From contig JACVTC010000192.1 in assembly GCA_016946835.1 (NCBI GenBank), forward strand, positions 1 to 64,000: 64,000 nt of DNA. The letters run 5' to 3'. A program made the position numbers and the translations under genes. A model generated the notes under the pieces. The model searched no databases and had not been told where the DNA came from. It worked only from the letters and a program-made list of their open reading frames with translations. This document shows positions 31,501-43,476 of this stretch, piece by piece (position 1 is the first letter of the stretch; each line of letters opens with the position of its first letter). The stretch is from Neocallimastix lanati (nom. inval.) (Eukaryota > Neocallimastigomycota > Neocallimastigomycetes > Neocallimastigales > Neocallimastigaceae).

Positions 31501-31908
31501 GTATATATTGCTAAAATAAAGCGAAATAACATTGTAGCTAATTATAAATTTTCAAGTATTTAAATGGTAATATACTTATTATTTATTTGTTTGATATTGT
31601 TCAAATATTTATATACAAATTTTATTGTTTTTGTTGATATTAAATAGTTAGATATTTATTGTTAATATTATACTAAAAATCACTTTATTTTATACTTTTA
31701 TATTATATTCTGAAATATTAGTAAATATATTTTTAAATATAATATCTATACTTTCATAATTTTAATTTTGATGATTATTATACTATATAAGTTTATTAGT
31801 TTAAATATATTTAATTGAAAATATTTATAGTTTATAGTTACTGTACTGTACATTTAAATGATTGCATAATAAAATATAAACTATGAATAATTTTTAATAT
31901 TATTTATC
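31345..31908. repeat. Segmental duplicate of 2571-3178
   Basis: Same orientation and order as the block at 2571-3178. It contains the 5' part of the Cys-rich membrane-protein relic and about 400 bases of flank. This copy lacks the A-tract found in the other. Confidence 0.85.
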
Positions 31909-32454
31909 ATAGATAACAGAAATAAAATATAAGCTAAACAAAATAAATCAATTATATTAATAATTATTTCCCATTATATATATTTATTTGTTTTTATATC
32001 GATGTTTGTTTTATTTTTGTTATTTAATTCAATAGTTTTTGTTGATTTTCTATTTATTTCTCAATAGTTATTTAACATTGTTTGAAATTCAAATATGCTA
32101 TTATTTATTAATTCCTACATATTATTGTTTCAATATACCAATAGATAAATGTTTTCAATGTTAACTTAATGATAAAAATATTTTGACTAGAAATAACTGC
32201 AATAAACGTTGTTTCATAAAATTCAAATATTATTCTAAATAATATTGAATTAATAAATGAATTATATCATCCCTAGTATAAATGAATAATAAATAATTTT
32301 GTACTAATATAAATCTATTATTACCGTATTTTTAAATAATATATGGTTATGTTTACTGGTTCTTGAAATATATAGTCAATTAGGTTTTTATATTATATAA
32401 TGAAAAAAAGAAAATGAATATGTCTATTTTTATTTGTAATTTCAATTATTTATT
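31909..32454. other. AT-rich spacer, nothing recognised
   Basis: No open frame of note and no repeat other than AT-rich words. Confidence 0.6.
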
Positions 32455-34010
32455 ATTCAATTATTTATTAATAAATACTCTTTTTAGTATTTATTAATAA
32501 AAACTCTTTTTATTATTTTTTAATAAATACTCTTTTTTATTATTTATTAATAAATACTCTTTTTAGTATTTATTAATAAATACTCTTTTTATTATTTATT
32601 ATTTATAATTTATTAATAAATACTCTTTTTATTATTTAATAAATACTCTTTTTATTATTTATTATTTATAATTTATTAATAAATACTCTTTTTTATTATT
32701 TATTAATAAATACTCTTTTTTATTATTTATTAATAAATACTCATTTTAATATTTATTAATAAAAACTTTTTATTATTTATTAATAAATACTCTTTTTTAT
32801 TATTTATTAATAAATACTCATTTTAATATTTATTAATAAAAACTTTTTATTATTTATTAATAAATACTCTTTTTTATTATTTATTAATAAATACTCTTTT
32901 TATTATTTATTAATACTCTTTTTATTATTTATTAATAAATACTCTTTTTTATTATTTATTAATAAATACTCTTTTTATTATTTATTAATAAATACTCTTT
33001 TTATTATTTATTAATAAATACTCTTTTTTATTAATAGATACTCATTTTAGTATTTATTAATAAATACTCTTTTTTATTATTTATTAATAAATACTCTTTA
33101 TTATTTATTATTTATTATTTATTAATAAATACTCTTTTTTATTATTTATTAATAAATACTCTTTATTATTTATTATTTATTATTTATTATTTATTAATAA
33201 ATACTCTTTTTTAATATTTATTAATAAATACTCTTTATTATTTATTATTTATTATTTATTAATAAATACTCTTTTTTAATATTTATTAATAAATACTCTT
33301 TATTATTTATTATTTATTATTTATTAATAAATACTCTTTTTTATTATTTATTAATAAATACTCTTTTTTATAATTTATTAATAAATACTCTTTTTTATTA
33401 TTTATTAATAAATACTCTTTATTATTTATTATTTATTATTTATCAATAAATACTCTTTTTTATTATTTATTAATAAATACTCTTTATTATTTATTATTTA
33501 TTATTTATTAATAAATACTCTTTTTTATTATTTATTAATAAATACTCTTTTTTAATATTTATTAATAAATACTCTTTATTATTTATTATTTATTATTTAT
33601 TAATAAATACTCTTTTTTATTATTTATTAATAAATACTCTTTTTTATTATTTATTAATAAATACTCTTTTTTATTATTTATTAATAAATACTCTTTATTA
33701 TTTATTATTTATTATTTATTAATAAATATTCTTTTTTATTATTTATTAATAAATACTCTTTTTTATTATTTATTAATAAATACTCTTTATTATTTATTAT
33801 TTATTATTTATTAATAAATATTCTTTTTTATTATTTATTAATAAATACTCTTTTTTATTATTTATTAATAAATACTCTTTATTATTTATTATTTATTATT
33901 TATTAATAAATATTCTTTTTTATTATTTATTAATAAATACTCTTTTTTATTATTTATTAATAAATGCTCTTTTTATTATTTATTATTAATATATACTCTT
34001 TTTATTTATT
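32455..34010. repeat. Large satellite array built on 'ttattaataaatactctttt'
   Basis: About 1.55 kb of head-to-tail units, mostly about 27 bp, each with 'ttattaataaatactctt' followed by a T run and 'attattta'. Some units carry extra 'ttattatttattattta' inserts, and higher-order groups repeat. The same core occurs at 3181-3290, and in inverted orientation at 37405-37430 and 39625-39968. Confidence 0.95.
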
Positions 34011-34031
34011 ATTTTTTTATTTTTAACTTAA

Positions 34032-34063
<32 letters not shown>

Positions 34064-34129
34064 TTTTTTGATTTTTTTTCCCTTTTTTTATTTCTATTAT
34101 GAATAATAAAAAAATATGCAAAAAGGAGC

Positions 34130-34735
34130 ATCTCATCATTTGGCCTCTGACAAAAAAAAAATTTTTATTTTGTTTTTTTTTGGTCACCTTATTCCTTCCT
34201 ACATGGGAATATTAAAGTAGTCACAACACTTTGTGTGGATATAGTCCCTACTGGACAGTCTTACTGTTTATTCAGCATTGGTGCTCTAACCATACATATT
34301 ATTGCTGAGATTTTCTTGCACGATTTTTCTCGGAATGCTTTTTTTGGTGCCTAACTCCCTAGAAGAGAGGTTAGAGGTTAGATTAACCTAACCCAAATGA
34401 GTCACGTGCTAGCCCACTTGGTAATAGTGTTTGGTTAGAAGATTAATTTAGCTGCGTGCGTATGAACCCATATGCTAGGAATTTCCTCGTAAGTATATTA
34501 ATGACAGTTACTAACGCAACCCTCTCAAGCCCACTATTAGGACAGTATCTAGTTTATATTACTCCAGAATTTAAGAATATTATATATAAGGGGAGGGGGA
34601 TTAAACGGAAACCCTAACCACCATCTACCTTAAAACCTTTTGTTCAGGAAAAACCGGAAAATGGTCAAAGGGCGGGAGCCTTATGTATGATAGTCCGCGG
34701 ACTAACAACCAGGATAGAACCTGGCTCAATTAAAT
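34130..34735. other. Island of higher G+C, possible retroelement untranslated end
   Basis: The sequence is much less AT-rich than its surroundings (for example 'ggtggcc'-like and 'agggcgggagccttatgtat' stretches near 34660-34680 and 'tagtccgcggactaac' near 34690). No long open frame exists on either strand. It ends in an ATAATTAAATAATAAATAAT tail, as LINE 3' ends and SINEs often do, so a non-LTR element end is possible. No tRNA or rRNA signature was recognised. Confidence 0.4.
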
Positions 34736-35417
34736 AATAGAATAATTAAATAATAAATAATAACAAAAGAGTTGTTGAAATTATTACTGAATTGAAATCT
34801 CAATTTCAGTTATTTACATTTCAATAGTTAAAAATATTATTTATTTAATTATAAATAATAAATAATATATGATTATATAATTAATAATTGTTAAAAATCT
34901 CAATATTTGTTTATTTATTAACTTTATTTATTTGAAGCAAAAGGCTTATTTGTTAAGAATACATAATTTAATGCTATTTATACATACAAAATACATTTGA
35001 TGGATCATACATATTTTAATACATTAAATACATGTTTTAATATTAACTATATAAAAGAGGCTTATAAAAATAAAAAATTTTTAAAACTATATTCATAAAC
35101 TATATAAACTATATATTAATATAATATATCCTATATATTAATAATAAACTATTTAATATTTAAAATTATAATAAAAGTTGTAATAAAAAAAAAATATTAA
35201 TTAAAATATTAATTAAATTTATAAACTAAAAATATAGTAATAATTAAATAAAAATATTAATTAAAATATTAATTAAATTTATAAACTAAAAATACTAATT
35301 TTCTAACAATAATTAATATAAATTCTTGTTTAATATTTAAAGGGTTATCTTAGGCAAATAATTCTGAGAATATTAATAAATAAGGTTTATATTAATAATT
35401 AATTTCAATTCTACATT
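34736..35417. other. AT-rich spacer
   Basis: No gene. It contains a repeated 'aattaaatttataaactaaaaata' at about 35210-35295 and an LTR-like fragment 'ttatcttaggcaaataattc' at about 35345. Confidence 0.5.
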
Positions 35418-36094
35418 TGATATAAAACAAATATGTGTAGCAACATATTCTGTATATTTAATAATAATTATTAAATATTAAAATTTATATCTCTTTTGTC
35501 AATAATAATATTTGAAATAATTTCTTATTCATATATTATTCAATATTTATATGTATGTATTAGTCATTATAATACAAAATATATTAAATTAAATAGTTAA
35601 TTTCTAAATATATATAAAAAGAATATTATTATATATATAACTTAAAATATTCTTATTTATTTTAAAGTTTATATTAAAAATGCGTAATACTTCTATATAT
35701 TATAATATAATGAAATAGTTTTAGTTATTTTAATTATAATTAAATATATATATAGTTGATATTATTTATTATATTCATATTTATTATATCATTATATTCT
35801 TATATATTTAACTTTATTCTTATTTTCATTTTATGAATTATATAGTTATATTTATTATATTTATTATTTTTAATATATATTTAATATATATTATACTATA
35901 CTCCGATATATTATATTTTAAATGAATATTTATTATTAATATTTAAATTATTATAAAGATTTCTAATAATGACTCTTCTTTATTGTAATTTAGAGAAGAC
36001 CCTTGGTTAATTGGATTTTATAAATTAAAATATATTAATAAAGGTTAATTAAATATAACGATACTATTAAAAATTAGTAGCACATAAAAGTCCA
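35418..36094 (+). mobile_element. LTR of a retrotransposon (677 bp)
   Basis: It begins TGATATAAAACAAATATGTG and ends ...AAAAGTCCA (TG...CA termini). It is closely similar over its whole length to 38294-38979, with matching internal landmarks (actccgatatatt, gactcttctttattgta, gaagacccttggttaattgg). No internal coding region follows, so it is a solo LTR or a fragment. No clear target-site duplication was seen. Confidence 0.75.
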
Positions 36095-36113
36095 GCATAT
36101 CACGTGTATTTTA

Positions 36114-36218
36114 TTAAATATTATTATTATGTAACTTACAAAGTATAATTAAATATTATAATTATGTAACTTACAAAGTATAATTAAATATTATTATTAT
36201 GTAACTTACAAAGTATAA
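36114..36218. repeat. 35-bp tandem repeat, three copies
   Basis: Units of 'taaatattattattatgtaac' plus 'ttacaaagtataat' have the word gtaacttaca at 36131, 36166 and 36201. The last copy ends in a 9-bp inverted repeat (cttacaaag / ctttgtaag, 36205-36239). Confidence 0.9.
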
Positions 36219-37190
36219 ATCTTTTATGTTCTTTGTAAGGTTATTATAAAATTACCTCAATAGTAATAGTTTATAGATATTTAATTATTAAATAAAGAGA
36301 AATTATTATAAATAAAAATAATTAATTTTAATTTTTAAAGTTTATTATAAATAAATTTTTATTAAACTAAACCATTTAAATATTTATTATTATTAATATA
36401 TCTATATTGCATATTACTATATAGACATATTGACTTAAAATATATCAAAATCTTAACAAGAGTATTTATTAATAAATTGTTAAGATAATAACTAAATTCT
36501 AAATTTCCATTTAATTCAATTTCAATTTCAATTTCAATAATTCAGTTATTTGAATTTCAATATTAATAAATAATAATAATATAATAATTATTATTAAATT
36601 AACTTTATTAAAATATTTAGGAAATAGTCTTAGGCCAACTAATTGACTAAATATTATTAATATATTGAAATTAATATATATTAAATAATGTAAACACGTG
36701 ATTGTCATATTAATTTAATATCTATATTAATTTATTATCAAAATCTTTACATATTATATTTTAATTATAAAATATAATATTTAACTATATTAGATTCTTA
36801 TATTTTATTTATATTAAATATTTATATTATTATCTTACTTTTTATATTATCAATATCAAACTTATATTAATACTATTACATATTCATATTAATAATTAAT
36901 ATTTTAATAATTAATTATTTTATATAAATGTTTAAATCTTTTGATTAATCCTTTGTAGGATTATTACAATTTAAATTATAGTATTAATTGTATAAAATAA
37001 TAATGTAATAAAATATTATTAAGATTAAATAAAATTTATATTTTAAATAAAAACTTATTTATAAAATTTACTAATAACAATATGTTTTAAATAAGAATAA
37101 ATTTAAATTATTAATTAATTACTATAATTTGGCATCTTGACCTAATCATTAAGACCAAATTATCTCAAAACTTTAGCATAAATAATAATA
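36219..37190. other. AT-rich spacer with LTR-like fragments
   Basis: No gene is present. 'aaatatttaggaaatagtcttagg' at about 36610 recalls sequences at 35340 and 27570, so old LTR pieces of a second family are likely. The open frame at 36511-36708 has no recognisable content. Confidence 0.4.
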
Positions 37191-37430
37191 AAAAATAAAT
37201 AATAAATAATAAATAATAAATAATAAATAATAAATAATAAATAATAAATAATAAATAATAAATAATAAATAATAAATAATAAATAATAAATAATAAATAA
37301 TAAATAATAAATAATAAAAAATAAATAATAAAAAATAAATAATAAATAATAAATAATAAATAATAAATAATAAATAATAAATAATAAATAATAAATAATA
37401 AATAATAAAAAAGAGTATTTATTAATAAAA
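37191..37430. repeat. (AATAAAT)n array capped by the satellite core in inverted orientation
   Basis: Seven-base repeats of AATAAAT extend over about 210 bp. They then meet 'aaaagagtatttattaataaa', the reverse complement of the core of the 32455-34010 array. Open frames here are products of the repeat. Confidence 0.9.
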
Positions 37431-37736
37431 AAAACATTGACTTTCACATATGTCCATATGGCCATATAGTTATTAATTAATTGTAAGGTGATGAGTTATT
37501 GGCATACTGTAACAGCTTCGCCGCTCACAATCGTCGTTACATACTGCACGGAGATGCATTCCTAACGTTCCTACATATATCTCTATTGACCACAAACATC
37601 AGAACGGAATCATTAACTCCTCCCTAGTGGGTGTAATCATTGGCGATTGGAAATTATTTCATCATCAAGGTGTATGCTTCAATTTAAAGCGTAGTATTAG
37701 GGTTGGGTGAAATAATCTTTTGAGGGAAAGCCTTAT
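37431..37736. other. Second island of higher G+C
   Basis: About 300 bases of balanced composition (for example 'cagcttcgccgctcacaatc' near 37512) with no long open frame. It lies between the inverted satellite and an LTR. It was not recognised; it could be internal retroelement sequence. Confidence 0.4.
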
Positions 37737-38282
37737 TGATCTAAAACAAATATGTGTAGTAACATATTTGTATATTTAATAATAATTATTAAATATTAAA
37801 TTTATATCGTTGATAATAATTTTTATAATATATTAATAATTATTTATTATTATATTATAATTACTATTATAATATATATTAAATTACATATTATTTTATA
37901 ATATATTAAATTATAGATTTATTTTATAATTATATTAATATATAATAATATTTTTATATTTAACTTTAATATGATTTAAATAATCTTATTTTATTTTATA
38001 TTATATAATATATTATTATGTATTATTTCATATTTATTTTATATATTTACATATAATATACATTTATTATTTAAATATAGATATTGTATTCTTATATATA
38101 TAATTTATATTATATGTTTAAAATGTATTTCATATTATAAAGTCTATAATTTTAAAATGTAATTTCTTAATAAGAACCAATTTCTAATAAAATTAATTTA
38201 GAAAGTTTAGGAAAAGTAATAATAAATTAAATAAATATATAACTATATTATTATAATTAAATTATTACACATAAAAGTTCCA
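37737..38282 (+). mobile_element. Diverged, shortened LTR of the same family
   Basis: It begins TGATCTAAAACAAATATGTGTAG, as the two longer LTRs do, and ends ...CACATAAAAGTTCCA. The interior is strongly diverged and about 130 bp shorter. Only 11 bp separate its end from the next LTR. Confidence 0.55.
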
Positions 38283-38293
38283 TATTTCATTAT

Positions 38294-38979
38294 TGATATA
38301 AAACAAATATGTGTAGCAACATATTCTGTATATTTAATAATAATTATTAAATATTAAAATTTATATCTCTTCTCTCAATAATAATATTTGAAATAATTTC
38401 TTATTCATATATTATTCAATATTTATATGTATGTATTAGTCATTATAATATTAAATATATTAAATAGTTAATTTCTTCTAAATATATAATAAGAATATTA
38501 TTATATATATAACTTAACTATTCATATTTATTTTAAAATTTATATTAAAAATACATAATACTTCTATATATTATAATATATAATATAATGAAATAGTTTT
38601 AGTTATTTTAATTATAATTAAATATATATATAGTTGATATTATTTATTATATTCATATTTATTATATCATTATATTCTTATATATTTAACTTTATTCTTA
38701 TTTTCATTTTATGAATTATATAGTTATATTTATTATATTTATTATTTTTAATATATATTTAATATATATTATACTATACTCCGATATATTATATTTTAAA
38801 TGAATATTTATTATTATTAATATTTGATAAATTATTATTAAAGATTTCTAATAACGACTCTTCTTTATTGTAGTTTAGAGAAGACCCTTGGTTAATTGGA
38901 TTTTATAAATTAAAATATATTAATAAAGGTTAATTAAATATAACGATACCATTAAAAATTAGTAGTACATAAAAGTCCA
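38294..38979 (+). mobile_element. LTR of a retrotransposon (686 bp)
   Basis: It begins TGATATAAAAC and ends ...AAAAGTCCA, matching 35418-36094 nearly throughout. It is followed 12 bases later by a primer-binding-site sequence, so it may be the 5' LTR of an element whose body has been lost. The five bases before it (attat) recur at 38986-38990. This could be a target duplication or chance in AT-rich DNA. Confidence 0.75.
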
Positions 38980-38991
38980 GCTCCGATTATT

Positions 38992-39015
38992 TGGTGCCAT
39001 AACGGGATTCGAACC
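38992..39015 (+). other. Probable primer-binding site of an LTR retrotransposon
   Basis: The 24 bases start TGGTGCC and end GGATTCGAACC. That is the reverse complement of a tRNA 3' end including the added CCA and the T-loop (GGTTCGAATCC ... GGCACCA). Position just downstream of an LTR fits a primer-binding site. The bases beyond do not fold into a full tRNA on the minus strand. Confidence 0.55.
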
Positions 39016-39624
39016 GACTGGACCAACATGGCGAGTATTTAATTAATAAATAATTAAATTTTGTATCCATTTTTTTTTTTTTAATTCTGTATTTTTTTTA
39101 ATTTTGTTTCCATTTTAATTTATTCATTAATTAATTTAAAACTTTAAATAAGTAAATAATAATAATAATATAATAATAATAAATAATAATTATAATAATA
39201 ATATTAATAATAAAATAAAATATTTCAATTAAAATAAATAAAAAATATATATAAAAAAAAAACTTTGCATTAACATACATATCTAGCTACAAATGTATAA
39301 ATATACAAATATACAAATATACAAATATACAAATATATGAAATAGTTCAAATAATTATAATTTTAATAATAATAGTATATATACATTCGAATATATCTAT
39401 TTAATATATTATTTTTATTATTATTATTTAAAAATGGAAAAAATCTAAGATTAAAATAATAATAAAGGATTAAAGTGTAATAACTAAATAATAATTTTTA
39501 ATAGTTTAATAATAAAATTGGAATGATGATCATTAACTGGGCTTATGATTCATAATTTAAAATACCTCAACAGAGAAGACACAGATAATACAGAAAAAAA
39601 AAAAAAAGTTAAAATAATAAGTAT
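39016..39624. other. AT-rich spacer, nothing recognised
   Basis: Contains 'aatatacaaatatacaaata' repeats near 39300 and A/T tracts. No gene. Confidence 0.5.
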
Positions 39625-39968
39625 TTATTAATAAATAATAAATAATAGAAAGAGTATTTATTAATCAATAATAAATAATAAAAAGAGTATTTATTAATCA
39701 ATAATAAATAATAAAAAGAGTATTTATTAATCAATAATAAATAATAAAAAGAGTATTTATTAATCAATAATAAATAATAAAAAGAGTATTTATTAATCGA
39801 TAATAAATAATAAAAAGAGTATTTATTAATCAATAATAAATAATAAAAAGAGTATTTATTAATCAATAATAAATAATAAAAAGAGTATTTATTAATCAAT
39901 AATAAATAATAAAAAGAGTATTTATTAATCAATAATAAATAATAAAAAGAGTATTTATTAATCAATAA
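39625..39968. repeat. 33-bp satellite, about ten near-identical units
   Basis: Units of 'aaaaagagtatttattaatc' plus 'aataataaataat' repeat with almost no divergence (one unit has 'atcgat'). This is the reverse orientation of the core in the 32455-34010 array. The 118-codon minus frame here (INKYSFYYLLL repeated) is an artefact of the 33-bp period. Confidence 0.95.
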
Positions 39969-40154
39969 TAAATAATAAATAAATATACAAATAAATAAAT
40001 ATTTATTTATTTATTTATTACAGCTATTTATGACTAATACATATTTAACTATTTATGTCGTCTTTTTATTATTATTATTATTATTATTTTAATTAATAAA
40101 TTTTATTTGATGATCATATCATCATTATCATTCATCAATTAAATGCAGTTTCAA

Positions 40155-40195
<41 letters not shown>

Positions 40196-40963
40196 ATAAA
40201 AAAACTCTATTGAAATGCATTAATTTATTAAAATATAGAATTAAAAAAACAAGTATTATATGAATAATATATGACTTATACATTTAATTTAATACAATAT
40301 GTGTCAATATATTATAATTATATTTGACACTTAATATATTCTAACATTTATTATTATTTATTATTTATTATTTATTTATTATTTAATTATTTATTATTCA
40401 ATTATTTATTATTTAATATTTATTATTTACTATTCCTTTATTTTATATAACTTAATAAAAGGATTTAAAAATATGATATAAAATGAAATATTCAAACCTT
40501 AATCAATATAAAATAGTTTTATTATTCAAACATAAAGATAAATATTTATACTATTTCTTTTCTAACCTTTAAAAATTAAGATTTTAATTAAATGCTGTGG
40601 AATTTTTAGCCGCTAATAACGAATATTATAAGCTAATCCAACTCTCTTTACTTTATAATATCCTTATTTTTTAACTCTTTATAAAACTTTTAGAAAAGAG
40701 AAAGAAAGTTTGACAACCAAAGATTCTAAAATTATTGTAATCAACCTTTCTATTATATAGTTATTCATAAGGTGCTATATTATTAATACCTATATACAGT
40801 ATTCTGTTGTGAATATTGGTAGTAGTGTTGTTAGCATCTTATCAAAATACCTGATTCGATTGAGTATCTTCTAATATGATATTTGCTTTTAGGAGTAGGA
40901 CAAGCATAAATGTTCGATCTTTCTGTTATGTTGATGTTCATGGGGAACTGAAAATTCATTTTC

Positions 40964-41010
<47 letters not shown>
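39969..41010. other. AT-rich spacer
   Basis: No gene was recognised. 'taatacaatatgtgtcaatata' near 40290 resembles 3395-3420, so part of this may be another diverged copy of the 3.3-kb region. A long T tract ends at 41012. Confidence 0.4.
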
Positions 41011-41016
<6 letters not shown>

Positions 41017-41445
41017 AATATATAACTGTTGTGTTTTTGCTACAAAATGTTCAGTGGTTTCTTTCCAATTAGTTTGATGATCAATCAAATTTGATTTAAT
41101 TGCTAATTTTTCAGGAGTGGAGTTATACAAATAATCAAACTTATCCTGAATATTCAGATTAATTTTCAAATTTTTTAGTTCCTTGAATTTTAAATTTATA
41201 TTTAAAATAAATATGAATTGGTCATATTTGATGTTTGAAAAGGATTCTTTTATTTCTTTTATTCTTTCTTTATCACTGCTTATGTTTATTCTAGTTATCA
41301 TTTTAAATACTTTATATGCTGTAGATGATATGATATCTATATTTTCGGCTAGTTCATTTAATAAACTATTTAATAAAATCTCCTTTATTTTTGTATTTTT
41401 AATTATAATCTCATTCTTAGTTCCTTTTACATAGTAGGCATTCAT
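41011..41445 (-). CDS. Unrecognised 144-codon open frame, probable gene remnant
   Basis: The minus-strand frame starts MNAYYVKGTKNEIIIKN and ends WKETTEHFVAKTQQLYII. It is hydrophilic, Lys/Ile/Asn-rich, probably helical, with no Cys and no membrane segment. Composition is more balanced than the surrounding shadow frames, and it contains an HQTNWKETTEHF stretch that looks like real protein. Upstream on the same strand (41446-41615) another ATG frame (starting MTKTSKFGNKSYTYSF) soon meets a stop. The pair may be remains of one gene, possibly from a mobile element, but no family motif is visible. No function is proposed. Confidence 0.35.
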
Positions 41446-42463
41446 AGTATCATTTACAAGTGTAAGTTCCTTTTTTTAGTTTTCGTAGTTAGAGCATATC
41501 CTTCAATTTTTTTTATTGTTTTGTGATATATATATTCCAGACCTAATCTTTATCTTTTTAAAACTATATGTGTAACTTTTGTTTCCAAACTTCGAAGTTT
41601 TTGTCATTATGCTAGAAGTTGGTCTTTTATTTTTATAATATTGTTATTAAACATTTAATATAAACTTTTACAATTTAAAAATATATATAATTATTTGAGC
41701 CACTCGAGACACTTAATTTATTCTATTATATTGTAGTTTTATTTATATTAATAATTTAGGAACCTTAAAAATAAAAATTATTTTATATTATCATAAAATA
41801 CATAATAATTTACATATAATTATTTTTATATCTTGTTACATTGTACAACCCGACTACTACACCAATAGTTCATACATATATGTTTTATACATTTCATATT
41901 ATATATTATAAATATTTATTATATAAATTTATTTTACATTTAATTATTCAATATTAAACCTAAATTCTAATAAAATTTCATTAATATTAAATAAGAATAA
42001 ATAAATAAATAATAAATAAATAATATTTATATTGAAATTAAAAGTACATACTAAATTAATAATCATGAAATTTATTAGAATTAATAAAAATATATTAAAA
42101 AAATCTATTTCTCTACAATTTAAAAAATTGGAATTAAATTGAAAAAATTTAATAAAAAAAAAAAAAATAGTAGAAAAAATTGATGAAATAAACATTATAG
42201 TTGAAAATTATAAAAATATGAAATTCTAGTTAATTAATAATAGAAGTCATAAAATTAATATTTTTGAATTATGGTTTAATTTTTTGATATAGAAAAATTC
42301 TCAAAAATAAAATATAATTATATTGAACACTCATTAAGACCGTCCAGTAGTGACAATTCTTCCAAAATGGAAGTGTGTGATAACCTCAATATTTTCACTG
42401 CCATTTAGGGGGGGCTGAAACCATGTACAGTATACATTGGAAACAAACAAAAAAACAAACAAA

Positions 42464-42494
<31 letters not shown>

Positions 42495-43228
42495 AATTCT
42501 TAATATTTTTATTTAAAAAAGGAATGATAATAATCTTTATAAATAAATTTTATTAATTATTTATTTACTTATAATTATTAATTTTTAAATTGGCATTTAA
42601 CAACAATATGCTTTGCTTTACTATTTTTCTTTATAGTATCATTTATTAATAATCTTTTTAATTAAATAAATATATAAATTTTATTTAATGAAATTAAAAA
42701 AAAAAAAAAAATTTTTAAATCAAAAAGTATAATCCATACAAAGATAAAATTAATTAAGTAATATATTATAATTAATTATTATTTTATTATTATATTATAT
42801 TTTATAAAATATTATCCATATAAGGATAAAATTAAATATTTAGTGGTAAATTTTAACATGGTTATAGTTATTAACTCATTATTAATTATTATTAAAATAA
42901 AATTAAATATATATAAATTAATATTTATATTTATTTTTTATTTTAATTAAAACAAAATTATTAATAATAATTTGATTTTTAAATTATTAAATATATATAT
43001 TCAATTGTTCTAATATTAAAAATTCGGAAGGGAAAGTACCGATCTATTAATTTAAATCTTAAAAAGAGAAAAATAAAGTTTTTTAATAAATATGAAGTTA
43101 CGTTTTTTTTTTATAAATGATGAAATATAAATATATAAAATTGAATTTGCCACATATTTTATGATTAATTAAAAGTCTTTTTAATTAATTCAAAATTAAT
43201 TAATCGAAACTCATATATAATTTTTTCT

Positions 43229-43265
<37 letters not shown>

Positions 43266-43377
43266 AAAATGTATTATTTAATTAATGCATCAGTAATTCA
43301 CTATAATACTCTATTATGAATTATATTTCAATTCAATTAAATTTTAACCTTAAAAAAAAAATATAAATATATATAAA
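41446..43377. other. AT-rich spacer with small relics
   Basis: Positions 41944-42195 have a weak protein-like passage on the plus strand, broken by stops. 42340-42440 is less AT-rich and includes a G7 run at about 42409. Long A tracts lie at 42463-42490 and 43230-43263. No gene is supported. Confidence 0.4.
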
Positions 43378-43476
43378 ATGGAAACAAATTCTTTTTTTTT
43401 GTTTTTTTTTTTTTTATTTTTATTTTTACTCAACGTTTCTTTTAATACTTTTAATATTATAATAAAATGCTACTGA
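43378..43476 (+). other. Possible signal-peptide exon of locus copy 2
   Basis: ATG 43378 opens METNSFFLFFFFLFLFLLNV, a textbook hydrophobic signal core, then SFNTF and a stop (TGA 43474-43476). Read through to the AG at 43485-43486, which directly abuts GTAATA, the exon would be 109 nt and end in phase 1 with G, as all other exons here do. TACTGAAATATTTTAG also looks like a branch point plus acceptor. So either the exon has a nonsense codon, or the donor lies earlier (for example GTTTCT at 43435). The T-rich sequence makes the hydrophobic reading partly compositional. Confidence 0.3.

Noticed and set aside
34130-34735. Ribosomal RNA, mitochondrial insertion or bacterial contamination
   Set aside because: Composition stands out, but no rRNA core motif, tRNA or open frame was recognised. 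The AT-repeat tail fits a retroelement end better.
37160-37465. Minus-strand 101- and 90-codon frames
   Set aside because: Encoded entirely by the (AATAAAT)n array.
38992-39070. tRNA gene on the minus strand
   Set aside because: The T-loop and an encoded CCA-like end are there, but the T stem pairs poorly and no anticodon or D arm can be folded. The position after an LTR favours a primer-binding site.
39609-39965. 118-codon INKYSFYYLLL repeat protein; also possible CRISPR array
   Set aside because: The 33-bp units are continuous with no spacers, so not CRISPR. The frame is a by-product of the 33-bp period.
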